DNA of 40,232 bases from Myxococcales bacterium (lineage in GTDB: Bacteria > Myxococcota_A > UBA9160 > UBA4427), in assembly GCA_022563535.1 (NCBI GenBank), contig JADFNE010000039.1, forward strand, positions 1 through 40,232. The letters are read 5' to 3'. This document shows, piece after piece, positions 25,769 to 34,584 of the stretch (its first letter is position 1; each line of letters opens with the position of its first letter). Both the position numbers and the translations under genes were made by a program. The notes beneath the pieces were generated by a model. It had not been told where the DNA came from. It made no database searches and saw only the letters and a list, made by a program, of their open reading frames with translations.

Positions 25769-26548
25769 GTGTCAGTCTCGAACACCGATTCATGGTTTGA
25801 AGCCCAGGACATCGTCCAGCAGCGCACCTTTGTGCGCTCGCTCGCGATTTCTTTTGCGCTTCACCTGGGCGTGGCGCTCTTGTTCGTGATCGCACCCGAA
25901 CCCAAGCCGGTGTACTCGCCCTCGGTGATTACTGTGCGCATGGTGTCTATGCCGAGTGCGCCGAGTGCGCCTGTTTCGCCTACCCGAAGCAAGGCGGCGC
26001 CCACAAAGGCGCCGGCACCCGTGCCGGTTCCCGCTCAATCGAAGCCGGCGCCGGTCTCCAAAAAGGTGATCCTGCCCAAACGAGCCGCACCGGTGTCGAA
26101 GCAAGCAAAGCCGAAGCCCAAACCCCTCGCCTACGACGACGCCTTGGCGGCATTGCGCGAGGAATTGGGCGAGGAGATCCCCGCGCCCGTGGCGTCAACG
26201 CAGCCGCAAGAGATCGCGCAGACCGAGGTTGCAGAAAACAACGCCGCGGCTTCGCCGGGCGTCAAGGAAGATCCTGTGATTCTGGCTTGGAAGATCGCGA
26301 CCCTGCGGCATATCCGTCAGTACTTACGCGTACCCCAGGACTTCATGAATCGATCGCTATCGACGGAATTGATCGTGACCCTGAGCAGCACTGGCGACGT
26401 GCTCGGAAGGCCCGAGATCACTCGCTCATCCACCGATCCCTATTGGGACGACAACGTTCTTCGCTCCCTGATTCGCTCGAGTCCACTGCCGCCCCCCCCC
26501 AAACCCGGAGACTGGCCGTTCCGCTTTACACCCGAAGAAGGAAACTGA
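25769..26548 (+). CDS. tolA: TolA-like protein with TonB-type C-terminus
   Basis: A 259-residue protein. A membrane anchor lies at residues 24-41 (SLAISFALHLGVALLFVI), then a long Ala/Pro/Lys-rich spacer (for example APTKAPAPVPVPAQSKPAP and KPKPKPLA), then a C-terminal domain of about 85 residues with the TonB/TolA pattern LSTELIVTLSSTGDVLG and DDNVLRSLIRSSPLPPPP. TolA spans the periplasm and contacts outer-membrane Pal or TolB. The exact start is uncertain: GTG at 25769 or 25757 fit, since GGGAG lies just upstream. Its stop overlaps the tolB start. Confidence 0.85.
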   Translation: MSVSNTDSWFEAQDIVQQRTFVRSLAISFALHLGVALLFVIAPEPKPVYSPSVITVRMVSMPSAPSAPVSPTRSKAAPTKAPAPVPVPAQSKPAPVSKKVILPKRAAPVSKQAKPKPKPLAYDDALAALREELGEEIPAPVASTQPQEIAQTEVAENNAAASPGVKEDPVILAWKIATLRHIRQYLRVPQDFMNRSLSTELIVTLSSTGDVLGRPEITRSSTDPYWDDNVLRSLIRSSPLPPPPKPGDWPFRFTPEEGN

Positions 26549-27906
26549 TGTTGCTCGCGCTCCAATTGCAAATGAAGACAATCGTGTTGTTGGTGATCAC
26601 AATGGGAATGGGCTTCGCGCTCTCACCGAAGCTCTCTGCTGCACAAACCCAGAACCCGCTGATCGAGATCTCCCCGGGTCGCGCCACGGCGTTTCGCGTG
26701 GCGCTGCAACGCTTTCGCGATCTCGCGCTGCCAGCCAACGCGTTGCGGGCCGACGATCTGCGCGGAGTGATCGGCGAAGCGCTCGAGTTTACCGGCGTTC
26801 TTTTGCCGCTGGATCACGCGGCCTTTCTCGGTCCCGAAAACAGTGCCCCGCTCAGCAACCGCGGACGCACCGATTGCGGGGATTGGGCTCAGGGCGGGGC
26901 GGACGCCCTGGTCGAAGGCGAGATTCGCTCGAACGGCGGCATGCTGGAAGTCGAGTTCGCAGTTTGGGACACCGCACGCTGCACGCGTTTGATGTCCAAG
27001 ACCGTTTCGCGGGTGCGCCCGGAAGCGGCGCGACTGGCCCGCACCGTTGCAGATCTGATCGTCGAGGCGTTTACCGGGACACCGGGCTGCGCGGCCACCG
27101 AGATTGCAATGATTTCCAGCCGCACTGGCCAGCGCGAGGTCTATGTGATGGACGCCGACGGTCGCCACGCACGGGCTGCGACCAGGAGCCCTTCGCTCAA
27201 GTCTTTCCCCTCTTGGCTGCCGGACGCCGGCGGGATCCTCTACACGTCGTACACCAAGGAAGGTCCCGCCGGACTCTTCATGACATCACGGGGAAAGGTG
27301 CGCGCGGGACGGCTGTTTCCAGAACTGTTGCCGGGGTTTGCAAAGTTTCGAGGCGTGTTCGATCGCAGCGGAGACTACCTGGCGATCGTGGCCAGTATTC
27401 GGGGTGTGAGCGATATCTACACCGTGCACCGGGCCACGGGCAAACTCAAACGTCTGACCAAAAGTCCCGCAATCGAGGTGGGGCCGAGTTGGTCGCCCGA
27501 CGGTGAACGACTGGCATTTGTATCGGACCGCTCGGGCTCCCCGCAGATCTACACGATGAATCGCCACGGCGGCGACGTCAAACGCATCACCTACAACGGC
27601 AGCTACAACACCTCTCCCGCATGGTCCCCCGACGGGCAGTGGATCGCGTACGAAACCCGGGTCGAGGGACAATTCGACATCTGGTTGGTCGATCCAAGCG
27701 GAACCACGAGTGTTCCGTTGATCACCCATCGACGCAGCGACGAATCTCCCAGTTGGTCACCCGACGGACGCAAGCTCGCCTTCAGCTCGACCCGCCGAGG
27801 CCCGGCGGACATCTACTTGATCGACAGGAACGGTGAAAATTTGCAGCGCCTGACGCGAAATTCGGGAGACAACTTGAGCCCCGCATGGGGTCCATTTCCG
27901 CGTTAG
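26548..27906 (+). CDS. tolB: Tol-Pal system beta-propeller protein TolB
   Basis: A 452-residue periplasmic protein. A signal peptide (IVLLVITMGMGFALSPKLSAA) precedes an N-terminal alpha/beta domain to about residue 180 and a C-terminal propeller of repeated PD40/WD40-like blades: VGPSWSPDGERLAFVSDRSG, NTSPAWSPDGQWIAYET, SPSWSPDGRKLAFSSTRRG and LSPAWGPF. TolB links TolA to Pal. The ATG at 26548 shares two bases with the tolA stop (TGATG) and AAGGAAA lies before it. A perfect hairpin overlaps its stop codon. Confidence 0.93.
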   Translation: MLLALQLQMKTIVLLVITMGMGFALSPKLSAAQTQNPLIEISPGRATAFRVALQRFRDLALPANALRADDLRGVIGEALEFTGVLLPLDHAAFLGPENSAPLSNRGRTDCGDWAQGGADALVEGEIRSNGGMLEVEFAVWDTARCTRLMSKTVSRVRPEAARLARTVADLIVEAFTGTPGCAATEIAMISSRTGQREVYVMDADGRHARAATRSPSLKSFPSWLPDAGGILYTSYTKEGPAGLFMTSRGKVRAGRLFPELLPGFAKFRGVFDRSGDYLAIVASIRGVSDIYTVHRATGKLKRLTKSPAIEVGPSWSPDGERLAFVSDRSGSPQIYTMNRHGGDVKRITYNGSYNTSPAWSPDGQWIAYETRVEGQFDIWLVDPSGTTSVPLITHRRSDESPSWSPDGRKLAFSSTRRGPADIYLIDRNGENLQRLTRNSGDNLSPAWGPFPR

Positions 27907-27912
27907 CGGAAA
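27895..27912 (+). other. Hairpin spanning the tolB stop codon
   Basis: Seven perfect base pairs (TTTCCGC with GCGGAAA) close a GTTA loop that contains part of the TAG stop (27904-27906). No run of T follows, so it is not a classical terminator. It may slow ribosomes, protect upstream mRNA or lower downstream expression of cpoB. Confidence 0.4.
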
Positions 27913-27987
27913 ATCCGGGTTAAGCTCCGGCGATCGAATTTCAGCAGCAAGGCAGCAAGGGATCGAGGGATGCAAGGGGGGAGTCAG

Positions 27988-28869
27988 ATGCGGAATCAAG
28001 CAGAGTTCTTGGACAGGTTGACGAGTTGGCGCGTGGTCGCCGCCTTGCTGGTTGTACTCCTCGTGTCGAGTTTGGGTTGCGTGACGGTGGCCGAACTTCG
28101 CAAAGTCGAAAACCGGGTGGCCGACATGGAGAGCGGCCAGCCCGGGGGCCACGGGTTGCGAGAACAGATCGCAGATTACGTGGCGGACATCGACGGCCTT
28201 CGCGACGAGCTCCGAACGCTGGAAGGGCGTCTCGAAGTCGCCGAAAAGGCCGCGGCCGATGCCCTCGCAGACTCTCGCCGGGCGCGCATGGATCTGGCCC
28301 AGATCAAGTCGCGCAGCCAGCGTGAAGGCGCTTCCGAAGCCGGAAGCCCGGCTGCAACCTCAGCGGCGAGTGAGACAACGCCTGCGCCGGTCGCCGCCTC
28401 GATGGGCGGCAAGGCGGCGAATTCGGCACTGTCGACAGGGTCGGCGGGCGCCGGTAAAAATGCGCCACCGCCCGAAGATCTATCGGCGGAAATTCAGGCC
28501 TACCGCACCGCGCACGCCGCCTGGCAAGATGACGACACCGGAACCTGTGTGGAACGGTTTCGCGAATTCCTCCAGACCTATCCGGCTTCGCCCTACGCCG
28601 ACGACGCCGCCTTCTGGATGGCCGACTGCTACTACAAACAGGCGGAATATAAGAAGGCTGTTTTGCGCTTCGACGAGGTGGTTCGCAATTACCCTGCGGG
28701 AAACAAGGCCTCGGACGCTCTTTATCGCCAGGGTGAGTCGCTGTTGAAGCTCGGGCCCGGCTTTCGAGAAGCCGCCAAGCGGGCCTTCGAGCGGGTCATC
28801 AAGGAATACCCGGATTCTGCTCGGTCGTCCGAGGCCAAAAGGCAATTGGAGCTCTACACCTCGGGCTAG
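27988..28869 (+). CDS. cpoB: Tol-Pal system protein CpoB (YbgF), lipoprotein form
   Basis: A 293-residue protein. The signal peptide LLVVLLVSSLGC ends in a lipobox, so Cys31 is probably lipidated; E. coli CpoB is soluble. A coiled-coil part (about 35-120) and an Ala/Ser/Pro linker lead to three TPR units (FREFLQTYPASPYADDAAFW, then VVRNYPAGNKASDALYRQGE, then VIKEYPDSARSSEAKRQLE). CpoB coordinates peptidoglycan synthesis with outer-membrane constriction. AGGGGGGAG precedes the ATG at 27988; an ATG at 27970 is less well placed. Normally pal lies between tolB and this gene, but here only 81 bases separate them. Confidence 0.85.
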   Translation: MRNQAEFLDRLTSWRVVAALLVVLLVSSLGCVTVAELRKVENRVADMESGQPGGHGLREQIADYVADIDGLRDELRTLEGRLEVAEKAAADALADSRRARMDLAQIKSRSQREGASEAGSPAATSAASETTPAPVAASMGGKAANSALSTGSAGAGKNAPPPEDLSAEIQAYRTAHAAWQDDDTGTCVERFREFLQTYPASPYADDAAFWMADCYYKQAEYKKAVLRFDEVVRNYPAGNKASDALYRQGESLLKLGPGFREAAKRAFERVIKEYPDSARSSEAKRQLELYTSG

Positions 28870-28952
28870 CAGCCCTTTTCGGCGTATCCGAGTGCCCCCA
28901 GGGCCAATGGGAATTCCGATCTTCGCGCAAATTTCGCACTAGATCCGGATGC

Positions 28953-28985
28953 CTTTCCAGCGAATGTGCTGGAAGGTCTTTCCTT
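28953..28985 (+). terminator. Possible terminator after cpoB
   Basis: A 9-pair stem (CTTTCCAGC with GCTGGAAGG, one G-T pair) and a 6-base loop are followed by TCTTTCCTT. It lies 84 bases after the cpoB stop and before dksA, so it may end the tol operon. The pyrimidine tail is interrupted by C. Confidence 0.45.
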
Positions 28986-29049
28986 CGGTGCCCATCAACC
29001 GATATAGTGCGAGCCCGTCGAAATCTACCCGCTACAGGAAGGTAATCCG

Positions 29050-29412
29050 TTGAAGAAACGCGAGATGCAGAAGTTTCGGAAGGCCCTTGAGGAACAGCGG
29101 AACGAGATCCTCGAGAACGCGCGCAAGACGTTGTCCGGTGAGATCCATTTGGATCCGGACGACTTCCCGGATGAAATCGACACTGCTTCCTCAGAGATGA
29201 ATTTGGCCTTTCAGGGGCGCCTGCGCGAACGCGAGCGCGGTCTTCTGGCGAAAATCAATCGGGCGCTCGATCGGATCGAACAGGGTATCTTCGGCGAGTG
29301 TGAGAGCTGCGGCGAAGATATCAGCACCAAGCGCATCCAGGCGCGTCCCATGGCCCAGCTCTGCATCGACTGCAAAGCCGAGCAAGAGCAACAGGAACGC
29401 CGCGACGACTGA
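29050..29412 (+). CDS. dksA: DksA/TraR family RNA-polymerase-binding regulator
   Basis: A 120-residue DksA-type protein. The N-terminal helix and long coiled coil carry the acidic tip motif D41-E-I-D44-T-A46, the DxxDxA motif of DksA that reaches the RNA polymerase active site. A four-Cys zinc finger follows (Cys84, Cys87, Cys105, Cys108; FGECESCGEDI and LCIDC). DksA acts with ppGpp in the stringent response. The start is TTG at 29050, supported by AGGAAGG 8 bases before it and by the family's N-terminus. tsaD follows on the same strand. Confidence 0.93.
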   Translation: MKKREMQKFRKALEEQRNEILENARKTLSGEIHLDPDDFPDEIDTASSEMNLAFQGRLRERERGLLAKINRALDRIEQGIFGECESCGEDISTKRIQARPMAQLCIDCKAEQEQQERRDD

Positions 29413-29501
29413 GCTGTGTGTGCAGCGCCTCGAACCGGCCGATCGGTTTTGGGGTTCCGTGCGCACGTTCTCGGCGTAGACTCCCAGTCCGGATTCCCGC
29501 C

Positions 29502-30581
29502 ATGGCAGATCAGCGCGCAACTTCAATGGTTCTCGGCATCGAGAGCTCCTGTGACGAGATGGCCGCCGCCATTGTCCGTGGCGAGCGCGAGATCGTTTCG
29601 AGTCTGGTCCACGGCCAGGATGATGTACACCGACCCTATGGCGGGGTCGTCCCCGAACTCGCTTCCCGCGACCATGTGCTCGCAGTTTCCGATGTCGTCG
29701 ATCTGACCCTCGAACGCGCGGGTGTCAAGCTGAGTGATCTCACCGGTGTCGCGGTTACGGCAGGGCCGGGTCTGGTCGGATCGCTGCTCGTTGGCCTTTC
29801 CTTTGGCAAGGCGCTGGCGTACCGCCTGGGGATTCCGGTGGTGGGTGTGCATCATTTGCTGGGGCATCTGACTGCCGCAGAACTCTGCGCACCCGAACTT
29901 ACGCGTCCCTATCTCGGGCTGGTCGTGAGTGGGGGACACACGGCGCTGTACCGGGTTGAAGCCGAGGGTGCGCCGGCGCTCCTGGGAGAAACCCTCGACG
30001 ACGCCGCGGGCGAGGCCTTTGACAAAGTCGCCAAGTTGTTGGGCCTGGGCTTTCCGGGCGGGCCAGCGGTTGCTGCCGCCGCCGTCCAGGGTGATCCCAA
30101 GGCGGTGGACTTTCCCAGGCCCATGTCGAAAAGGCCAGGACTCGGCTTTTCGTACAGCGGTCTCAAGACAGCCGTCGCAATCGAAGTGGAAAGACGCGGA
30201 GGGCAGGGCGCGCTCAGCGAGGGAGAGATTGCCGATCTCGCCGCTTCGTTTGAAGCTGCGGCCACCGACATTCTGGTGCTGAAGGCCAGGCGCGCGATTG
30301 CGGCCGAAGGACTTGCGAGTCTTGCGGTGGTCGGGGGCGTGGCGGCCAATCGGCGACTGCGAGACCAGATGGAACGCGCGGGCAAGAAAGATGATTTCGA
30401 TGTTGTCTTTCCGCCCAGGGAGTTGTGCACCGACAACGCGGCGATGATTGCGGCCGCGGGAGCGCGCTTGTTGGCAGAGGGCTACCACGACGGCATCGAC
30501 CTCAACGCATTTTCCCGGGTTCCACTGGGAGAGACTCCCTGGCGCAGCGCCATTGCAGATGCGGTGAGCGAAACCACATGA
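29502..30581 (+). CDS. tsaD: tRNA N6-adenosine threonylcarbamoyltransferase
   Basis: A 359-residue TsaD/Kae1 protein of the ASKHA fold. It begins VLGIESSCDEMAAAIV, has the metal site HHLLGH at 117-122, the nucleotide-binding SGGHTALY, and the C-terminal GGVAANRRLRDQ and DNAAMIAAAG. TsaD transfers threonylcarbamoyl to A37 of tRNAs that read ANN codons, with TsaB, TsaE and TsaC (none in the window). The ATG at 29502 could be replaced by an ATG at 29526. The stop overlaps the rsmA start (ATGA). Confidence 0.95.
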   Translation: MADQRATSMVLGIESSCDEMAAAIVRGEREIVSSLVHGQDDVHRPYGGVVPELASRDHVLAVSDVVDLTLERAGVKLSDLTGVAVTAGPGLVGSLLVGLSFGKALAYRLGIPVVGVHHLLGHLTAAELCAPELTRPYLGLVVSGGHTALYRVEAEGAPALLGETLDDAAGEAFDKVAKLLGLGFPGGPAVAAAAVQGDPKAVDFPRPMSKRPGLGFSYSGLKTAVAIEVERRGGQGALSEGEIADLAASFEAAATDILVLKARRAIAAEGLASLAVVGGVAANRRLRDQMERAGKKDDFDVVFPPRELCTDNAAMIAAAGARLLAEGYHDGIDLNAFSRVPLGETPWRSAIADAVSETT

Positions 30582-31450
30582 GCAGCTCCGAACTCCGAGC
30601 GTTGCTGTCCCAGCACGGGCTGCACCTGCGCCGGGAGTTGGGCCAGAACTTCATCGTCGAGACGCAGGTTGCCGAACGCCTGGCCGAGCGAGCCGGCATA
30701 GAAGCGGGGGACAGTGTCATCGAAGTCGGTACGGGTCTCGGCATGTTGACCCGCGCCCTGGCCAAACGCGCCAAGTTTGTGCTCAGCCTCGAGATCGATT
30801 CGGGTCTCGCCCGGGTGGTACAGGAAGAGGGGCTGCTGCCAGAGAACGTAAGACTGCTTCACGCGGATGTACTCAAGCAGGATCTGGGCGCGCTGATTTC
30901 ACAGCTCGAACAAGAGCAAGGCGGCCCCGTCCGACTTGTCGCCAACCTGCCGTTTTCATCCGCTACGCCCCTGATGCGGCGCTTGCTCGACCACCGACAC
31001 GCATTGATCGACTGGTCGGTGATGTTGCAAATGGAAGTCGCGGACCGGTTGTTCGCACCGGTGGGTTCGCGCGACTACGGTTCGTTCGCGGTACTCCACC
31101 ACTTGTGTGTCGAGCTCGAAGGCCGACTCGAACTCGTCGCCAAGAGCTTCTTTCCGGTGCCGCGGGTAGATTCCGCATTCGTATGTGTGCGCGCCAACAC
31201 TCGATTGAATCTGGCCCCGGGTGAGCTGCGCAAGGTCGAACGCGTCGTGCGGGCGGCGTTTGGCAAGCGACGCAAGACCCTGGAGAACGCCCTGCGCGGC
31301 GGTGGCCTGGGTGTCGAGCGCGACGAATTGCGCGCCGTGCTCGAGCGCCTCGCAATCGATCCGCGCGCTCGCGCCGAGACGATTCACCCCGAAGCATTTC
31401 TCGCGTTGGCGAAGGGGCTGTGGCCGGGAGCTATGAATGGAGTCGAGTGA
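30578..31450 (+). CDS. rsmA: 16S rRNA dimethyladenosine methyltransferase
   Basis: A 290-residue KsgA/RsmA enzyme. It has the N-terminal RRELGQNFI, the SAM motif VIEVGTGLGMLT, the acidic LEIDSG, the catalytic NLPFSSATPL, and the C-terminal SFFPVPRVDSAFV. It dimethylates A1518/A1519 of 16S rRNA during small-subunit maturation. The ATG overlaps the tsaD stop. The last 14 bases overlap the next small gene. Confidence 0.95.
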   Translation: MSSSELRALLSQHGLHLRRELGQNFIVETQVAERLAERAGIEAGDSVIEVGTGLGMLTRALAKRAKFVLSLEIDSGLARVVQEEGLLPENVRLLHADVLKQDLGALISQLEQEQGGPVRLVANLPFSSATPLMRRLLDHRHALIDWSVMLQMEVADRLFAPVGSRDYGSFAVLHHLCVELEGRLELVAKSFFPVPRVDSAFVCVRANTRLNLAPGELRKVERVVRAAFGKRRKTLENALRGGGLGVERDELRAVLERLAIDPRARAETIHPEAFLALAKGLWPGAMNGVE

Positions 31451-31709
31451 AGTCCTGGTAGCCCTGTTGGAACTGGCCGGCGAGGTGAATCTCGAGGTGC
31501 GGATCTTGCGCGGCCTGAACTCTGCAGACACCGAATTCCCTCCCACCAGCTCCTGCTGTCGCGTGAAGGGAAAAGTTTGGGTCGTGCTTTCCCCAAACGA
31601 TCCCGTGGCTTTTCACATCGAGGTGCTGAGCCAGGCGCTGAGAAGCGAAGCCGGGACAGTGCTTGCGGATCGCTACTTGCCGCCCGCAATTCGTCAACTC
31701 CTGGACTGA
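31437..31709 (+). CDS. Small hypothetical protein downstream of rsmA
   Basis: A 90-residue protein of unknown function. It starts inside the rsmA gene (14-base overlap, different frame), so it is likely translated by coupling. The composition is ordinary for this genome: VLVALLELAGEVNLEVRIL, a CCRVKGKVWVV strand with two adjacent Cys, and a C-terminal helix. No signal peptide or membrane helix. It could be an rRNA-related partner, but there is no evidence beyond position. Confidence 0.6.
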   Translation: MESSEVLVALLELAGEVNLEVRILRGLNSADTEFPPTSSCCRVKGKVWVVLSPNDPVAFHIEVLSQALRSEAGTVLADRYLPPAIRQLLD

Positions 31710-32216
31710 GTTAGCCGCCGGGCTCCATCTTTTCTTGACCTGCACAGCCGGGTCCGTAAAGCTCCCTGAGCCGAGGGGAAACGTCCTGGACGAACCGCAT
31801 CGGCGCCCAGCACGACCGAACGAGAAACGAACCCGGGGCCGCAACGAACCGAACCACGCGACCCCAAAGAGACAAGTCAAGAGGTCCTACATTTCGGACC
31901 GGGCGTTACGCACCCGGACCAAGAGAACGACGACGCCTCGACATCGCCCGCTCACGGGGACTACGCCATTCGCATCATCAGCGCGATAGGCGAAGAATCC
32001 CCAAAGAGATGCTTGGATCCAGCAATGGACCGAGACGGGGGTGAGAAGAGGAGGGATCGGAAGCCTCGTTCCCCCTTTATCTGCGCCTCCGGACTGTGCA
32101 TCTGCATCTGACAGTCACCGGTAGGCGTTTTTTGTTTTCTGGAGCCTCGACCCGAGCGAATGTCGCATGGGCGGGGACTGGTGCGAAGCGTCCGCCAAGA
32201 GCGGAGGCAACCCATA
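31710..32216 (+). other. Structured non-coding stretch before panB
   Basis: About 500 bases with no supported coding gene. A promoter-like pair TTGACC (31735) and TAAAGC (31757) is spaced by 16 bases. Several hairpins follow (GGGGCCGC with GCGACCCC at 31835-31865; GGTCC/GGACC at 31883-31900; CCGGG/CCCGG at 31899-31917; GGGGA/TCCCC around 31957-32001). The stretch closes with the strong terminator at 32084-32138. CGAACC occurs four times (31791, 31828, 31845, 31850). It may encode a small RNA of about 370 bases or be a long trailer of the rsmA transcript. Confidence 0.45.
32084..32138 (+). terminator. Intrinsic terminator upstream of panB
   Basis: Three stacked stems (CGCCT/AGGCG, CCGG/CCGG, ACTGT/ACAGT with small bulges) and a 13-base loop are followed by TTTTTTG. 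It is a textbook intrinsic terminator on the plus strand, 80 bases before the panB start. It ends whatever is transcribed from 31.4-32.1 kb, so panB must have its own promoter or rely on readthrough. Confidence 0.8.
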
Positions 32217-33047
32217 GTGTCCACCGTAACGACTGCGTCAGCAAAGCGAGAGCATCGTATTACCGTCCGTTCCCTGGCCGCGCGCAAGCGCCGCGGGGAG
32301 CCCATCTCGATGCTCACCGCATACGACTTCACTTTTGCCCGAATCTTCGATGGCGCCGATATCGACCTGTTGCTCGTGGGAGACTCCCTGGGCAACGTGA
32401 TTCAGGGAGCGGATACGACGCTTCCGGTGACCATGGACGAGGTCATCTACCACACCCGGCTGGTGGTTCGCGGGACGAACCGCGCCCTGGTGATCGGTGA
32501 CATGCCCTTCGGCAGCTTTCAGGTCTCTCCCGAAGACGCGGTGCGCAACGCGATTCGCCTGGTGAAAGAAGGCGGGGCCGGGGCGGTCAAGCTCGAAGGT
32601 GGGGCCAAGATGGCCGAGACCATCGAGCGCATCGTCAACGCGGAGATTCCGGTGATGGGACACGTGGGTCTCACGCCTCAAGCGGTTCACCGCATGGGTG
32701 GCTACCGAGTGCAGGGCCGCGGCGAAGCCGGGCGTCTACAAGTGCTCGACGATGCACGCGCGGTGCAAGAAGCGGGGGCCTTTGCGGTGGTGCTCGAAGG
32801 CATCCCGGCGGATCTCGCAAAGGAAGTGACGGCCGAGCTGATGATTCCGACGATCGGGATCGGTGCCGGCAGCGACTGCGACGGCCAGGTGCTCGTGATG
32901 CACGACATGCTCGGTCTCAACGATTGGTCGCCAAGCTTCGCAAAGCAGTACGCGAATCTCGGTGCGCTGGCATCAACGGCCGCGCGGGCGTATATCGACG
33001 AGGTCACGAATCGCAAGTTCCCCGACAAAGAACACTCGTACGAGTAG
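32217..33047 (+). CDS. panB: 3-methyl-2-oxobutanoate hydroxymethyltransferase
   Basis: A 276-residue PanB, the first committed enzyme of pantothenate synthesis (adds a hydroxymethyl group from methylene-THF to ketoisovalerate). Motifs present: [53 protein letters not shown] and [15 protein letters not shown] with a following HDMLGL. The GTG at 32217 is chosen because GGAGG lies 9 bases before it; the frame is open to 32160. panC follows after 45 bases. Confidence 0.95.
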   Translation: MSTVTTASAKREHRITVRSLAARKRRGEPISMLTAYDFTFARIFDGADIDLLLVGDSLGNVIQGADTTLPVTMDEVIYHTRLVVRGTNRALVIGDMPFGSFQVSPEDAVRNAIRLVKEGGAGAVKLEGGAKMAETIERIVNAEIPVMGHVGLTPQAVHRMGGYRVQGRGEAGRLQVLDDARAVQEAGAFAVVLEGIPADLAKEVTAELMIPTIGIGAGSDCDGQVLVMHDMLGLNDWSPSFAKQYANLGALASTAARAYIDEVTNRKFPDKEHSYE

Positions 33048-33092
33048 ACGAAACAACTAGACGGCATCTCTGGTACCGGACGAGCATTCTTC

Positions 33093-33989
33093 ATGGACAT
33101 TATCCGCACAACGCGCGAGTTACAGGAACGTTCGGATCGCGATCGGGCCCGAGGCCAGACGATCGCGTTGGTGCCGACCATGGGCGCGCTTCATCGTGGC
33201 CACCTTTCGCTGATCGCTTGTGGGCGAGAGCGGGCCGACCAGGTTTGGGTTTCGATTTTCGTGAACCCGACGCAATTCAATCTCAGTGAAGATTTTGAGA
33301 GTTATCCGCGCAACTTCGAAGCCGACGTCGAGAGTTGTCGGGCGGCGGGGGTGGACGTGATCTTCGCCCCGACGCCCGACCAGCTCTATCCCGAAGGCGC
33401 CGAGACCTGGGTCGAGGTGGGGAAGATCGCCGAGCCGCTCTGTGGCGCGACCCGACCGGGACATTTCCGCGGGGTCGCCACCGTGGTTTCGAGGCTCTTC
33501 CTCGCCGCCAAACCCCAGTACGCTGTGTTTGGCGAAAAAGATTACCAGCAGGTCGCCGTGATCCGGCGCATGACCCGGGATATGGGCTTCGATGTCGAGA
33601 TCGTAGCCGCCCCGATTCTGCGGGAAAAAGACGGCCTGGCGATGTCGAGCCGCAACGTGCGGCTGGGGCCGAAGGCGCGCACACAGGCGTGCGTGCTCAT
33701 CCGCGCAATCCGCGGCGCGCAGCGCGCGGTCGCAGCGGGGGAGCGAAACGCCGCAGCCGTAATCGAAGGGGTGAAGAAGACCATCAACGAGGCGCCCCAG
33801 GCCACTCTCGAATACGCCGAGTTGCGAGATTCAGAATCGCTTGCCGAAGCACCCGACCAACTTCTGGGGCCGTGCTTGCTGGCCATTGCCGTTCATTTTG
33901 CGCCCGACCCCGATGGTCGCGGAGCTGAAGTACGGCTGATCGACAACCGCGTGCTGCATCCGCCACGCCAGACCCCCGAATCGTCGTGA
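33093..33989 (+). CDS. panC: Pantothenate synthetase
   Basis: A 298-residue PanC that joins pantoate and beta-alanine using ATP. It has the nucleotide-binding VPTMGALHRGHLSLI (HxGH-type), the FVNPTQFN stretch, GATRPGHFRGVATVV, FGEKDYQQ and the KMSKS-like MSSRN. Slightly longer than the usual 280. It is transcribed with panB; panD (aspartate decarboxylase) is not in the window. Confidence 0.95.
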   Translation: MDIIRTTRELQERSDRDRARGQTIALVPTMGALHRGHLSLIACGRERADQVWVSIFVNPTQFNLSEDFESYPRNFEADVESCRAAGVDVIFAPTPDQLYPEGAETWVEVGKIAEPLCGATRPGHFRGVATVVSRLFLAAKPQYAVFGEKDYQQVAVIRRMTRDMGFDVEIVAAPILREKDGLAMSSRNVRLGPKARTQACVLIRAIRGAQRAVAAGERNAAAVIEGVKKTINEAPQATLEYAELRDSESLAEAPDQLLGPCLLAIAVHFAPDPDGRGAEVRLIDNRVLHPPRQTPESS

Positions 33990-34080
33990 CCTCGTCTATC
34001 TAGTCCAGTAAGTAGGCCAGGTGATGGGAATGGGGGCCGCCCGGGGCGCTCGGTCCGCGACGGGCTACCCTCGGCGCGTC

Positions 34081-34584
34081 ATGGCCAACAAGAAGAAATC
34101 AGACAAGAAAAATGCCGACGGCAGGCGAGTGATCGCAACCAACCGTCGCGCGCGCTTCGAGTATGAAATTGTCGATCACTTCGAGTTTGGCATCGTGCTC
34201 GAGGGGCCCGAAGTGAAATCCCTCCGCGAAGGGCGCGCGAACCTCGGCGATGCCTACGGGATCGTGCGACGGGGCGAACTCTATCTCGAGAAGCTGCACA
34301 TCAGTCCCTATGAACCGGCGACCCGGGCCAACGGTGACCCCCAGCGCGAACGCAAGCTGTTGGCGCACCGCCGAGAGATCAAGCGCTTGTACGGAAAGGT
34401 TCGGGAGCGCGGCCTGACGCTGGTCCCACTGAGCTTGTATTTCAACGCAGAGGGTCGAGTCAAAGTCGACCTCGCACTCGCTCGCGGCAAACACACCTAC
34501 GACAAGCGCGAGACCATCAAACAGCGAGACGCCGACCGGGAGGCCCAGCGCAGTCGGCGCCGAGGCGGATCCCAGCGGAGGTAG
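34081..34584 (+). CDS. smpB: SsrA-binding protein SmpB
   Basis: A 167-residue SmpB with the OB-fold core NRRARFEYEIVDHFEFGIVL, the GPEVKSLREGRANLGDAY stretch, the ISPYEPAT turn, and the basic C-terminal tail that enters the ribosome. It binds tmRNA and carries it to stalled ribosomes. The N-terminus has a Lys-rich extension (ANKKKSDKKNADGRR). The ssrA gene lies 2.7 kb downstream on the same strand. An ATG at 34081 was preferred over upstream starts because the conserved domain begins shortly after. Confidence 0.95.
   Translation: MANKKKSDKKNADGRRVIATNRRARFEYEIVDHFEFGIVLEGPEVKSLREGRANLGDAYGIVRRGELYLEKLHISPYEPATRANGDPQRERKLLAHRREIKRLYGKVRERGLTLVPLSLYFNAEGRVKVDLALARGKHTYDKRETIKQRDADREAQRSRRRGGSQRR

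Noticed and set aside
31663-31989. 108-residue plus-strand frame after the small rsmA-linked gene
   Set aside because: It overlaps that gene in another frame and is rich in Arg, Thr and Pro with no protein-like pattern. The region looks non-coding.
31758-32133. RNase P RNA or 6S RNA
   Set aside because: GAGGGGAAACGTCC and CCCTGAGCCG recall pieces of these RNAs, but the other conserved parts are not in the right places.
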